NCBI RefSeq assembly: GCF_017301615.1
Contig: NZ_CP059066.1
Span: 1,020,001 to 1,084,000, forward strand
Length of the DNA stretch: 64,000 nt
Source of the DNA: Koleobacter methoxysyntrophicus
GTDB taxonomy: Bacteria > Bacillota > Thermosediminibacteria > Koleobacterales > Koleobacteraceae
Direction: 5' to 3'
How positions within the stretch are numbered: the first letter of the stretch is position 1; each line of letters starts with the position of its first letter. The notes under the pieces were generated by a model. It saw only the letters and a list, made by a program, of their open reading frames with translations, ran no database searches and was not told the DNA's origin. A program made the position numbers and the translations under genes. Shown one piece after another: positions 1 to 10,396 of the stretch.

Positions 1-1193
1 TTCTTAATAAGGTCTATAACGGCATCCAGGTTTGCCAGGGCTATTCTTAATCCCTCCAGTATATGTGCCCTTTCTTCCGCCTTGTTTAGGTCAAATCGGG
101 TTCTCCTGGTTACGACCTCTTTCTGGTGTTCCAGGTAATAATATATCATCTCCCTGAGATTCAGGATTTTCGGCTCCCCATCAACCAGTGCGAGCATAAT
201 CACACCAAAGGTTATCTGCATCTGGGTATGTTTGTAAAGCTGATTTAATACTATATTTGGATTTGCATCCTTTTTAAGTTCAATAACAATCCTCATACCG
301 CTGCGGTCACTTTCATCCCGCAAATCGGAAATACCGTCAATTTTCTTGTCCTTCACCAGTTCAGCGATCTTTTCGATAAGCCTCGCCTTGTTTACCTGGT
401 ACGGGATTTCGGTTACTATTATTTGATGCTTATTACCGCCTGTGGGCTCTATATGTGCTTTAGCCCTGACCTTTATCTGCCCGCGCCCGGTGTTATAAGC
501 TGCCTTTATGCCTTCCCTGCCCATTATCAGCCCGCCCGTAGGGAAATCCGGGCCCTTTACCGCCATCATCAGTTCCTTTGGAGAAACATCGGGTTTATCT
601 ATCATCATTATTACACCGTCAATGACCTCACCCAAATTGTGGGGCGGAATATTCGTGGCCATGCCAACGGCTATTCCTGAAGAACCGTTTACCAGCAGAT
701 TTGGAAACCGCGATGGCAGGACAACGGGCTCTTTCAGGGTTTCATCAAAGTTTGGAATAAAATCCACCGTATCCTTGTTTATATCAGCCAGCATTTCCAT
801 GGCTAACGGTGACAACCTGGCTTCGGTATACCTCATAGCTGCAGCTGAATCCCCATCTATCGAACCAAAGTTTCCATGTCCGTCTATAAGGGGATATCTG
901 ATAGAGAAATCCTGAGCCATCCTGACCATGGCATCATATACTGCCATATCTCCATGGGGGTGGTATTTACCCAGGACATCCCCTACGATCCTGGCCGATT
1001 TTCTGTGGGGTTTATCCGGGGTTAAACCCAGGTCCCTCATGGCATAAAGTATTCTCCGGTGAACGGGTTTAAGCCCGTCCCTAACATCGGGGAGGGCCCG
1101 GCCCACGATAACGCTCATCGCATAATCTATATATGATTTTTTCATCTCATCTTCGATTTGAACAGGTATAATTTTTTCCCTGGCTTCTGTCAT
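1..1193 (-). CDS. gyrA: DNA gyrase subunit A (partial, C-terminus off the left edge)
   Basis: GyrA is the DNA-cleaving subunit of gyrase (A2B2), which adds negative supercoils using ATP. About 397 N-terminal residues are visible; the rest of the breakage-reunion core and the C-terminal DNA-wrapping domain lie outside. The catalytic tyrosine is residue 122 in [11 protein letters not shown]. The quinolone pocket reads [10 protein letters not shown], so residue 83 is Met where E. coli has Ser, while Asp87 is kept. The ATG at 1193 follows GGTGGAAG at good spacing, and translation begins [12 protein letters not shown]. It is in the same orientation as gyrB but separated from it by nagA and a small metallopeptidase-like gene. 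Identity is certain from the conserved start and active site. Confidence 0.98.
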   Translation of the reverse strand, partial: MTEAREKIIPVQIEDEMKKSYIDYAMSVIVGRALPDVRDGLKPVHRRILYAMRDLGLTPDKPHRKSARIVGDVLGKYHPHGDMAVYDAMVRMAQDFSIRYPLIDGHGNFGSIDGDSAAAMRYTEARLSPLAMEMLADINKDTVDFIPNFDETLKEPVVLPSRFPNLLVNGSSGIAVGMATNIPPHNLGEVIDGVIMMIDKPDVSPKELMMAVKGPDFPTGGLIMGREGIKAAYNTGRGQIKVRAKAHIEPTGGNKHQIIVTEIPYQVNKARLIEKIAELVKDKKIDGISDLRDESDRSGMRIVIELKKDANPNIVLNQLYKHTQMQITFGVIMLALVDGEPKILNLREMIYYYLEHQKEVVTRRTRFDLNKAEERAHILEGLRIALANLDAVIDLIK

Positions 1194-1303
1194 CAAATTC
1201 TTCCACCCTTCTATATCTAATTGGTTTACCCGGTAAACGGATTACCAATTATTATTATATTCCTTTATAAACTATAAATCAATGCACACCCGCCAGCAGG
1301 CAT

Positions 1304-1331
1304 TAAAATACCTGCCATTGACCGGCAGGTA
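1304..1331 (-). terminator. Rho-independent terminator after the gyrB-nagA-peptidase run
   Basis: An 8-bp perfect stem (TACCTGCC at 1309-1316 with GGCAGGTA at 1324-1331) is followed, reading leftwards, by TATTTT. It lies directly after the stop codon of the small metallopeptidase-like gene, so it probably ends that transcript before gyrA. The T-run is short, so efficiency is uncertain. Confidence 0.6.
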
Positions 1332-1333
1332 AT

Positions 1334-1561
1334 CTATAAAGTCAGCATTAGCCCATTTTTCTGCAACCACCTTCTCCTTTCTTCGTAATCGGGCATCTCG
1401 TTTTTTACCAGCTTCCAGAACCTCTCGTTATGTTTCATTTCAATCAGATGACACAGCTCGTGCACAATTATATAATCAATGGTTATCCGCATACAACGGG
1501 CTCTGCTGCTTTTTACCAATTTATAGGGGACCTCTTTGTCGTTAATACGTAACACGGGCAT
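1334..1561 (-). CDS. YgjP/SprT-like zinc metallopeptidase, internally deleted (75 aa)
   Basis: The product joins the two ends of a YgjP-type (DUF45, WLM-like) metallopeptidase. The first ~28 residues match the usual N-terminus (RINDKEVPYKLVKSSRAR). The next ~47 match the usual C-terminus with zinc motif HELCHLIEMKH (HExxH plus a third His) and PDYEERRRWL. Family members are normally around 230 residues, so some 150 residues of the middle are missing in frame. The join falls at ITIDYIIVHE, where both sides would carry an Ile-Asp pair, which suggests deletion between short repeats. The ATG at 1561 has AGAAAGGA upstream and starts just past the nagA stop. It is probably a relic that still reads through; activity is doubtful. 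Confidence 0.75.
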   Translation of the reverse strand: MPVLRINDKEVPYKLVKSSRARCMRITIDYIIVHELCHLIEMKHNERFWKLVKNEMPDYEERRRWLQKNGLMLTL

Positions 1562-1563
1562 AT

Positions 1564-2760
1564 TTAACAATCCTTTCTAAGCTGCTGTTTAATGCCTTTA
1601 ACAAACACTGTTAATACTCGGAAATCTTCTGCAAATATTACCAAATCAGCATCCTTGCCGATTTCAATGCTGCCCTTTCGATGGGATACACCTACAGCCC
1701 GGGCAGGATTAAGGGTTGCCATGCGAACGGCATGGTGAACGGGAAATCCCAGCCTGTAGACCATGTTGTAAACAGCTTTGTTTAAAGTAAGGGTAGAACC
1801 CGCCAGGGTACCGTCATGAAGCCTGGCTTCACCATTCCGGACAAAGACCTTCTGGGGCCCCAATTTATACTCTCCGTCGGAAAGCCCGCATGCCATCATG
1901 GCGTCGGATATGAGGACAACCCGGTCAAACCCCTTTGCTGTAACTATAAGCTTCATAGTCGCAGGATGAAGGTGAATACCGTCACATATCATCTCACAAT
2001 AAACCCTTTCATCCGTAAGCACCGCTCCTACTACTCCCGGTTCCCGATGGGTGAAATTCCTCATACCGTTAAATATATGGGTGGCCAGGGTAATCCCCCG
2101 GTCTATTCCCTTTTTTGTCTCATTATAATTTGCATCGGTGTGTCCGGCTGAAACCTTAATCCCTCTGGACTTAAGGTAAGATACGGTTTCCAAGGCTCCC
2201 GGAATTTCCGGCGCAAGGGCTACTACTTTTACATTATTCCCGGATGCCCGTATAATCCCTTCTAATTCATCAATACGGGGATCCCTTATGTGTTCTTGCG
2301 GCTGGGAACCCTTTCTTGACTTTGAAAAATAGGGGCCTTCCAGATAAATTCCAAGGAGCTCGGCCCCGGCTTTTTTATGGGGAAATTCCACTCCATTGTT
2401 TTGTGTTTTTATATAATCCGCGGCATTTTTGACTGCCCCTTTTATTTCTTCTATAGAAGCGGTCAGGGTAGCAGCAAGGAACCCCGTAACACCGTTTTTT
2501 ACATGGAACCTTGAAATTGTATCGAGGGCTTGAAAGGTAGCATCCATTACATCTTTACCAAAACTTCCGTGATTGTGGATATCAATAAAACCCGGTGTCA
2601 GATAATTTCCCTTAGCATCGATTACCTCATCGAACCCCCCTGCGGGTAAACTACCGTTTTCTCTTATATCGGCAATTTTCCCGTTTTCTATAATAACTTC
2701 ACAGTTTTGAAGAATTTCATAGGGTGTAACAATGCGGGCATTCTTTATAGCTGTCTTCAT
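1564..2760 (-). CDS. nagA: N-acetylglucosamine-6-phosphate deacetylase
   Basis: Removes the acetyl group from GlcNAc-6-phosphate to give GlcN-6-phosphate in amino-sugar recycling and cell-wall precursor supply; cytoplasmic. The 398-residue length is normal. It is an amidohydrolase TIM barrel with PGFIDIHNHG near residue 55, EGPYFS near 140, the His of AGHTD near 205, ATHIFNGM near 225 and catalytic Asp in ISDAM near 280. The ATG at 2760 with GGGAGAGG upstream is preferred over a longer frame that would run back over the gyrB stop. It sits 19 bp after gyrB and is probably cotranscribed with it. No nagB is adjacent. Confidence 0.95.
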   Translation of the reverse strand: MKTAIKNARIVTPYEILQNCEVIIENGKIADIRENGSLPAGGFDEVIDAKGNYLTPGFIDIHNHGSFGKDVMDATFQALDTISRFHVKNGVTGFLAATLTASIEEIKGAVKNAADYIKTQNNGVEFPHKKAGAELLGIYLEGPYFSKSRKGSQPQEHIRDPRIDELEGIIRASGNNVKVVALAPEIPGALETVSYLKSRGIKVSAGHTDANYNETKKGIDRGITLATHIFNGMRNFTHREPGVVGAVLTDERVYCEMICDGIHLHPATMKLIVTAKGFDRVVLISDAMMACGLSDGEYKLGPQKVFVRNGEARLHDGTLAGSTLTLNKAVYNMVYRLGFPVHHAVRMATLNPARAVGVSHRKGSIEIGKDADLVIFAEDFRVLTVFVKGIKQQLRKDC

Positions 2761-2779
2761 GCAGAACCTCTCCCTTTTA

Positions 2780-4684
<1,905 letters not shown>

Positions 4685-4717
4685 CTATACTTATCCTCCA
4701 TTCAGAACCTGATTATA

Positions 4718-4763
4718 TATAAAACCGTAAAAAAACGAAGGGACCTTTCCTTTTTCTTTACGG
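4718..4763 (-). terminator. Terminator between remB and gyrB
   Basis: Reading leftwards, CCGTAAA (4763-4757) pairs with TTTACGG (4731-4725), with further A/T pairs and a short GC stretch inside, followed by TTTTAT. The stem overlaps the remB stop codon. It would end or attenuate the dnaA-dnaN-recF-remB transcript ahead of gyrB. Confidence 0.55.
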
Positions 4764-5003
4764 GTTCATAAATCCAGCCCTTCTCTGCAATGTTGTTGAT
4801 GATATAGGGGTAAGGTAAACCTGTTTGGTTGTTATTACAAAGGATTTCGGCCTATCCCCGGCTATGTTTGTTACAAACCCTTCGTCCTCTGCAATTTGAA
4901 GAAACTCCAGAGTGCTCTTAGATTCTTTAGCCATTTTCATATCTATTATAGCTATAACGTCTTTTGTGGGTACTATGGTATCGCCACCTAAATGAATAAA
5001 CAT
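4758..5003 (-). CDS. remB: RemB/YaaB-type extracellular matrix regulator (DUF370)
   Basis: An 81-residue DUF370 protein. In Bacillus, relatives of this family (RemA/RemB) help switch on biofilm matrix genes, and the yaaB copy lies between recF and gyrB exactly as here. The start MFIHLGGDTIVP and the block DVIAIIDM are typical. The ATG at 5003 follows AGGAGAG and is 3 bp past the stop of the DUF721 gene, so translation is probably coupled. The role in this organism is inferred from position and family only. Confidence 0.85.
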   Translation of the reverse strand: MFIHLGGDTIVPTKDVIAIIDMKMAKESKSTLEFLQIAEDEGFVTNIAGDRPKSFVITTKQVYLTPISSTTLQRRAGFMNP

Positions 5004-5006
5004 TTC

Positions 5007-5591
5007 TCACATCTCTCCTATTGAAGTATTTGTTTTATTATAAATACTAGATGCACATACTGCACAGACATCCCTCTTGGATTTGTAATATCTTCGGCAG
5101 TTCTTGCATCTTTTCCAGTTGTTCTGTTCCATCCATTTTTTATTTTTATAATCTATAGATATAATGCTCTTCAATAACCTTCTCAGTTCTTCGTCCTTCA
5201 GGTGTGACAGCATTCTATCTATCTTTGAATATTCTTCCGCGGTTAAGTATATATCATTTAAATTTCTCTCTTTTTCTTTAAAACTTACGGTTCTATTACT
5301 ATAATTAATGGTGCCCAGTTTAAACCTCAGGTCTTTAATCACCATGTTTCCTATTTTTGTGTTTATTCGTTCTATTATATCCGGTTTCAGAAACGATAGA
5401 TGATGGGACCACATGGAATTAGGCACATTAACGAACAGGACCCCGTTTTTAAGATATGATGGGCATGTATATTTACACAGTTTTTCACCTATGACCTCAT
5501 CCCATATAACAAATACGAGGCTTTCAATAACCCTTTTGTAAATCTTCCTCTGTTTAAGGGTATCCTTCAATATATTTTTTAACTCTTCCAT
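5007..5591 (-). CDS. DUF721 (DciA-like) protein with C-terminal zinc motif
   Basis: The 194-residue protein has a DUF721 domain over about residues 1-100 (VIWDEVIGEKLCKYTCPSY, LFVNVPNSMWSHHLSFLK). DUF721 includes DciA, the ancestral loader or operator of replicative helicase DnaB in bacteria lacking DnaC/DnaI. The C-terminus adds a four-cysteine knuckle (CKNCRRYY and CAVC, residues ~160-185) that may bind zinc. The ATG at 5591 with AAGGTG upstream is chosen over a GTG nine bases earlier; either start overlaps the recF end. It belongs to the dnaA-dnaN-recF operon. A helicase-loading role is plausible but not shown by the sequence. Confidence 0.8.
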   Translation of the reverse strand: MEELKNILKDTLKQRKIYKRVIESLVFVIWDEVIGEKLCKYTCPSYLKNGVLFVNVPNSMWSHHLSFLKPDIIERINTKIGNMVIKDLRFKLGTINYSNRTVSFKEKERNLNDIYLTAEEYSKIDRMLSHLKDEELRRLLKSIISIDYKNKKWMEQNNWKRCKNCRRYYKSKRDVCAVCASSIYNKTNTSIGEM

Positions 5592-6711
5592 AGGAATCAC
5601 ACCTTATAATACTTCCCTCTTCTATTCTGTAAATGCAGTATTCCTGTTTGATTCCGGATATATTCAAGCCTTCCAAAGATGTAAGTGTCACAAATGTCTG
5701 AACCCTTTTCACCACATCCATTAAAAACTTCCTCCTTGTACTATCCAGCTCTGAAAACACATCATCTAAAAGGAGGATTGGGTATTCTCCGACTTCCGAT
5801 TTCATTAGCTCTAGTTCAGCCAGTTTAAGGGCAAGGGCTGTTGTCCTCTGCTGGCCCTGAGAGCCGTACACCCTGATATCAGTATTGTTCACAAAAAGGC
5901 CCAAATCATCTCTGTGGGGGCCCAACAGGGTAATCCCCCTGTAAATTTCTTTTTCTCTAAGTTTACTCAGTTCCCTGCTGTAAACCTCTTTTATATCTTC
6001 CATAGAATAAGTTTCATTAACAGGAAACCGGCTGATGTATTTCAATTCAAGGGTTTCCTGGCCGTTGGTTATTTTCCTGTGCATAAGCCGGGATAAAATA
6101 CCCAGCTTTTTTATTATCTCCAGCCTCTTTTTGACGAGCCGGGCCCCTAAGTCGATCAGCTGCAAATCCCATACATTCAGGCTGTCGATGAGTTTTTTGT
6201 TTTTCGGTATTTCCCTGAGGAGATTGTTCCTTTGGTATACAACCCTGCTGTACATATTTATAAAATGACCATAACCGGTATTTATCTGGGATATCTCCCT
6301 GTCTAAAAAATCCCGCCTTTTTGCAGGGCTGCCTTTGACAAGCTCTAAATCCTCGGGCGAGAATATAACTACATTTATATGGCCCAGAAGTTCCTGAATC
6401 TTTTTATTAGGAATCTCATTAAGCAGTATCTCCTTTTTTTTTGAATTATCTAACCTTATTTCTACGCTAATCGGTCCGAAATTCCTTATAACCATTCCAT
6501 TAACAAGGGCCCTGTCACAGCCCCATTTTATCAGTTCGCTGTCCCTGTTGGTCCTGTAGGATTTCCCTAATCCCAACAGGTATATAGCTTCAACAAGATT
6601 TGTCTTTCCCTGGGCATTTTTACCTACAAAAATATTTAAGTCGGTATTAAAAACCTCATTGAGAAAGGTATAGTTTCTAAAATTCTGCAGGATCAATCTC
6701 TGTAAGCGCAA
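5554..6711 (-). CDS. recF: DNA replication and repair protein RecF
   Basis: RecF is an SMC-like ATPase that works with RecO and RecR to load RecA on gapped DNA. The 385 residues carry Walker A (GKNAQGKTNLVEA, ~residue 32), the signature region YGSQGQQRTTALALKLAE (~300) and Walker B (PILLLDDVFSELD). The TTG at 6711 is preferred because AGGAG lies 8 bases upstream; a GTG three codons earlier would overlap that ribosome site. It follows dnaN by about 50 bp and overlaps the next gene by 38 bp. Confidence 0.96.
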   Translation of the reverse strand: MRLQRLILQNFRNYTFLNEVFNTDLNIFVGKNAQGKTNLVEAIYLLGLGKSYRTNRDSELIKWGCDRALVNGMVIRNFGPISVEIRLDNSKKKEILLNEIPNKKIQELLGHINVVIFSPEDLELVKGSPAKRRDFLDREISQINTGYGHFINMYSRVVYQRNNLLREIPKNKKLIDSLNVWDLQLIDLGARLVKKRLEIIKKLGILSRLMHRKITNGQETLELKYISRFPVNETYSMEDIKEVYSRELSKLREKEIYRGITLLGPHRDDLGLFVNNTDIRVYGSQGQQRTTALALKLAELELMKSEVGEYPILLLDDVFSELDSTRRKFLMDVVKRVQTFVTLTSLEGLNISGIKQEYCIYRIEEGSIIRCDSYGRVKKYIEGYP

Positions 6712-6759
6712 TAAAAACACTCCTACCCTGCTTTTTTTAAAGCCTATTTTCCAATGTTT

Positions 6760-7872
6760 TTAATTGATCATTACCGGCAGCACCATGTTTAACTGATTTT
6801 CAAGCCCGAAGGGTTTTATAATGCACGGGCTTATGTTGTTTATGAACTTCATTATTACCTTTTCGGTATCTATGGACCGGAGGGCATCCATTATATAGCG
6901 TGAGTTGAAGGCAATTTCCTGGTCATCACCTTCTTTTTCTATTTCTATCTGCTCATACACATTTCCTGCTTCCGAATTAGATGTTATAACTAAATTATTT
7001 CCATCTATGTTCATTTTTATTAAGTTATTCCCTTTTTCTTCTCTGGCCAAAAGATATGCCCTGTCTATGCTGTTTATAAGAGAGTTTTTGTCTATAATCA
7101 CCGTTGTTTTAAAGTCCTCGGGAAGCACTTTTTCGTATTTCAAATATTCCCCATCTATTAATCTCGATATAACCCTTGTAGATCCCAGGTCAAAAAGGAT
7201 CTGGTTTTCCGTCAGGGATATAGAAAACTCATCACTATCCCTTGAAGAAAGGATTTTTGAAAATTCGTTCAGAGTCTTTCCGGGGATAATTACATCTATT
7301 TCATTTTGTTTATCATTTTTTCCTTTACCATCTACCAAAGCGATCCTGAATCCGTCGAGGGCTACCAAACGGATGCTGTCTCCCCTTATCTGGAGGAGCT
7401 GTCCCGTTAATACATTTTTAGTTTCATCTTCTGAAACAGCGAAATTCGTTTGACGTATCATATTTCTGAACAGGTTCTGAGACATATGAATAAAGTTTTC
7501 TTCTTTTATAACCGGCATGGAAGGATAGTCTTCTGCCGGTGAACTCGCTAAGTTGAACCGGGATTTACCGCATTCGAAAAGGATTTTGTTGTTTTCTTCT
7601 ACTGTAAAGATAATTTCTTCATCAGGAAGCTTTCGTACCAATTCACCGAATATATGGGACGGCAGAACTATACTACCATCATTGATTACTTTGCAGGGTA
7701 ATGTTGATTCTATTCCCAGTTTCAGGTCCGTTCCTGTAAGTTTCAGTGTGTTTCCTCCAACGGTTTCTACCAGAATACCCATTAAAATTGGTATTGTCGA
7801 TCTGCCGGGAACTGCCTTCTGGACGATCTGGATACAGTTTAGTAAATCTTCTCTTATGCAACTGACTTTCAT
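6760..7872 (-). CDS. dnaN: DNA polymerase III beta subunit (sliding clamp)
   Basis: Ring-shaped processivity clamp of the replicative polymerase, a dimer of three-domain subunits. The 370 residues are standard. The start MKVSCIREDLLNCIQIVQKA, the middle GKTLNEFSKIL and the C-terminal LPVMIN strand are typical. The ATG at 7872 with AAAGGGGTG upstream is preferred over an upstream in-frame start. The 268-bp space to dnaA holds the second half of the origin. Confidence 0.98.
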   Translation of the reverse strand: MKVSCIREDLLNCIQIVQKAVPGRSTIPILMGILVETVGGNTLKLTGTDLKLGIESTLPCKVINDGSIVLPSHIFGELVRKLPDEEIIFTVEENNKILFECGKSRFNLASSPAEDYPSMPVIKEENFIHMSQNLFRNMIRQTNFAVSEDETKNVLTGQLLQIRGDSIRLVALDGFRIALVDGKGKNDKQNEIDVIIPGKTLNEFSKILSSRDSDEFSISLTENQILFDLGSTRVISRLIDGEYLKYEKVLPEDFKTTVIIDKNSLINSIDRAYLLAREEKGNNLIKMNIDGNNLVITSNSEAGNVYEQIEIEKEGDDQEIAFNSRYIMDALRSIDTEKVIMKFINNISPCIIKPFGLENQLNMVLPVMIN

Positions 7873-7947
7873 AAAAAGCACCCCTTTGAAATTTTTTGAA
7901 AACAATAGGTGAGGCAGGATAAACTAATATTACTAGATATTTTAAAC

Positions 7948-8050
7948 TAGTAGTAATAGTAGTAAGGAATGTGGATTTGTTGATAACCACCTGAATATAT
8001 AGAAGAAAAAAGGAAAAAAGATGTTGATAACCTGTGGATAATGTGGATTA
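7948..8050. other. oriC: oriC part 2: DnaA boxes and DnaA-trio tract between dnaA and dnaN
   Basis: On the plus strand the order is a trinucleotide tract TAGTAGTAATAGTAGTAA (7948-7965), then GG, then DnaA-box-like TGTGGATTT (7970-7978) abutting TGTTGATAA (7978-7986). Further on come TGTTGATAA (8022-8030), a perfect box TGTGGATAA (8033-8041) and TGTGGATTA (8042-8050). The trinucleotide tract beside paired boxes has the layout of the Bacillus subtilis basal unwinding system, where DnaA-trios (3'-GAT) guide DnaA onto single strands. The stretch to 8140 is very AT-rich. This is a strong candidate for the initial melting site. Confidence 0.85.
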
Positions 8051-8140
8051 TTTTTACACATATTCCACAAATATTAAAAAAAAATTAAAATATAAACATA
8101 TTATTAACAGTTTATCAACCTTATATTAACAGTTTATTAA

Positions 8141-9496
8141 CTATTTCTTTTTGATTCTGTTTATAAGTTCATCTATTACCTCTTTCAATGATGAGTTATC
8201 TTTTATATCATTGGATATCTTATCACATGCGTGCATAACCGTGGTGTGATCCCTGCCTCCGAACTCTTCACCGATTTTTGGTAATGAAGAATCTGTAAGT
8301 TCCCTGGCTAAATACATGGCTATCTGGCGCGGATAAGCTATATTCCTGGTCCTTTTTTTTCCTTTTAATTCATCGGATTTAAGGTTAAAATACTCGCTTA
8401 CTACATCCTGAATAAGGGGTATTGTTATCTGTTTAGGTCTTGAATCGGGCAGAATGTCTTTTAAAACTTCTGTTGCTAGTTCTACGCATAATTCCCTGTT
8501 GGTAAGGGAAGCACATGCCATAATTCTGATAAGTGCCCCTTCCAATTCCCTTATATTAGTATCGATTTTTTTTGCTATATACAACATTACATCGTTAGGG
8601 ATTTCGAGATTTTCCATTTCCGCTTTTTTTCTCAGGATGGCAATTCTGGTTTCCAAATCCGGTGGTTGTATATCGGTTATAAGACCCCATTCGAATCTGG
8701 ACCTCAACCGTTCTTCAAGGGTAGGTATTTCTTTAGGTGGTCTGTCACTGGAAATAATAATCTGTTTATTGGATTCATGGAGAGAATTGAATGTATGGAA
8801 GAATTCCTCCTGGGTTCTATCCTTACCTGCGATAAACTGGATATCGTCGATCAGCAGGACATCTATATTCCTGTACCTATTCCTGAATTGAACGTTTTTA
8901 TAGTCCCTAATGGAGTTTATAAGTTCATTGGTAAATTTTTCAGATGTTACATATAATACCTTCATGTTCGGATTTTTGTTTAATATAAAATGACCGATAG
9001 CATGCATGAGATGGGTTTTGCCGAGACCCACACCGCCATATATGAACAGAGGGTTATAGGCCTGAGCAGGAGACTCTGCCACCGCCAAAGCTGCAGCGTG
9101 GGCAAACCTGTTGCTGTTGCCGATCACAAAAGTTTCAAAAGTATATCTAGGATTAAGATATGTAGTAACAGTTTCTGATTGTGAACTACCGGGACTGCTT
9201 GCGTTTTCCGAATTACTGTATTCCCGGGATACCTCGGTATCGTCAGAAGAAGATTTAAATTTTACATTGACTTCCTTTTTTAGGAGATCTGAAAAAATTT
9301 CCTTGGTTAGATTATAATACCTTGATTCGAGCATGTCCTTTATTAATTCATTAGGTGTTTCTATAATAACGAGATTACCCTGAACGGCAAGGAGTTTAGA
9401 TGGTTTAAACCATGTATTAAAAGGTGCACTATTGTCCATTTCCCTTTCTAAAACCATAAGCACGGAGTTCCACAGGTCGCTGAGAGAATGATCCAT
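8141..9496 (-). CDS. dnaA: Chromosomal replication initiator DnaA
   Basis: AAA+ initiator that binds DnaA boxes and opens oriC. The 451 residues show domain I ([13 protein letters not shown]), a short linker, then domain III with Walker [16 protein letters not shown] (~residue 155) and Walker [15 protein letters not shown]. Domain IV has the box-binding signature [15 protein letters not shown] near the C-terminus. The ATG at 9496 follows an AGGGGG site; the frame extends further upstream but that part has no DnaA similarity and runs into origin DNA. It is transcribed leftwards from the upstream box cluster and is probably autoregulated through those boxes. Confidence 0.99.
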   Translation of the reverse strand: MDHSLSDLWNSVLMVLEREMDNSAPFNTWFKPSKLLAVQGNLVIIETPNELIKDMLESRYYNLTKEIFSDLLKKEVNVKFKSSSDDTEVSREYSNSENASSPGSSQSETVTTYLNPRYTFETFVIGNSNRFAHAAALAVAESPAQAYNPLFIYGGVGLGKTHLMHAIGHFILNKNPNMKVLYVTSEKFTNELINSIRDYKNVQFRNRYRNIDVLLIDDIQFIAGKDRTQEEFFHTFNSLHESNKQIIISSDRPPKEIPTLEERLRSRFEWGLITDIQPPDLETRIAILRKKAEMENLEIPNDVMLYIAKKIDTNIRELEGALIRIMACASLTNRELCVELATEVLKDILPDSRPKQITIPLIQDVVSEYFNLKSDELKGKKRTRNIAYPRQIAMYLARELTDSSLPKIGEEFGGRDHTTVMHACDKISNDIKDNSSLKEVIDELINRIKKK

Positions 9497-9671
9497 TTCT
9501 AAAAACCCCCTAATTTTAAAAGAATTAGTATTAAAAATAATTACATAATTAAAAATAAATTTAAATAAAAGACTTAACAGGAAAAAACCTGGAAGATTTT
9601 TCGATTCGTTCCAGGTTTGTTTTAGGACTGTAATAACAAAAAAATCTGTGAAGAAGTAAAAAATCAACAGG

Positions 9672-9872
9672 TTATCCACAGGTATTGTGTTTTCGGGAAA
9701 CCCAGTATTAAAGGCTTTTTATTGGCTTTTTAGTAAAACGGGGCATATTTATCCACAAAACTATCCACAAGATGTAGGATAAGATTGATTTTCAGGAGAT
9801 ATTTTATACAAGAGGAAAATGGAATCGAATTTAAAAAAATTATCCACATAATTATCCACAGTGTGTGTATAA
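9672..9872. other. oriC: oriC part 1: DnaA-box cluster upstream of dnaA
   Basis: Perfect TTATCCACA boxes occur at 9672-9680, 9749-9757, 9840-9848 and 9852-9860. There is also CTATCCACA (9761-9769) and an inverted TTATACACA (9864-9872). From about 9885 to 10080 the DNA is extremely AT-rich with direct repeats of TAAATCGA near 9975-10000. No gene is visible between 9497 and 10210. With the dnaA-dnaN intergenic cluster this forms a bipartite origin like that of Bacillus. The box spacing and the change of gene direction here both support it. Confidence 0.92.
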
Positions 9873-10123
9873 TTATGTGAACTTGAAAATTTTTTATTTT
9901 TAAACAAGACCTTCGATTAAAAAAGACTTGATTTTAATAAATTTAACTTACAACAAATAGCGAAAATTTGCATTAAATCGACGATTTTAAATCGATTATA
10001 ATTTCCTATATTATAAAAAAGTGACCCGTATTAAAATAATAGCAGATTATAATCAATTTATCAACTGCCAAAACAAAACTTTGTCCATAATAAAAATAAG
10101 TGAGAAGGGAATATAACCTTTCC

Positions 10124-10153
10124 TTGACATTGTTGACTGTAATAGGCTATAAT
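10124..10153 (+). promoter_or_regulatory. Sigma-A-type promoter of rpmH-rnpA
   Basis: TTGACA at 10124-10129 and TATAAT at 10148-10153 with an 18-bp spacer, about 57 bp before the rpmH start. Both hexamers match consensus perfectly. Confidence 0.85.
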
Positions 10154-10210
10154 CTTAATAGCTGAAAAAGCGCCAAAAATAAGATGAGCTTATTACAGGG
10201 GGTGTAAAAT

Positions 10211-10345
10211 ATGAAGCAGACTTATCAGCCCAATAGAAGATACAGGAAAAAGACCCACGGGTTCAGAAAGAGAATGAGCACACTATCCGGGAGAAAAGTA
10301 CTGAAGAACAGACGGAGAAAAGGGAGAAAGCGATTGTCAGCATAA
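10211..10345 (+). CDS. rpmH: Large ribosomal subunit protein bL34
   Basis: A 44-residue, very basic ribosomal protein of the 50S subunit. Translation reads [18 protein letters not shown], then an [11 protein letters not shown] block and an Arg/Lys-rich end finishing in RLSA. The ATG at 10211 has GGGGGTG upstream. It is the first gene rightwards of the origin and precedes rnpA, the universal arrangement. It is too short to appear in a search with a 60-residue cut-off. Confidence 0.98.
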   Translation: MKQTYQPNRRYRKKTHGFRKRMSTLSGRKVLKNRRRKGRKRLSA

Positions 10346-10369
10346 AGGCCGCACTATCGTGGCCTTTTT
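10344..10369 (+). terminator. Hairpin between rpmH and rnpA (terminator or attenuator)
   Basis: AAAGGCC (10344-10350) pairs with GGCCTTT (10361-10367) across a 10-base loop and is followed by T residues. It overlaps the rpmH stop and would reduce read-through so that bL34 is made in excess over RnpA. Confidence 0.7.
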
Positions 10370-10396
10370 AAGCATGACAAAAAGTAGGAAACAGGA

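Noticed and set aside
6905-7453. 182-residue frame antisense to dnaN
   Set aside because: It is a shadow of dnaN with no independent signals.
9220-9232. TTCCCGGGA palindrome as a second Noc site
   Set aside because: The flanking bases do not fit the Noc consensus beyond the CCCGGG core.
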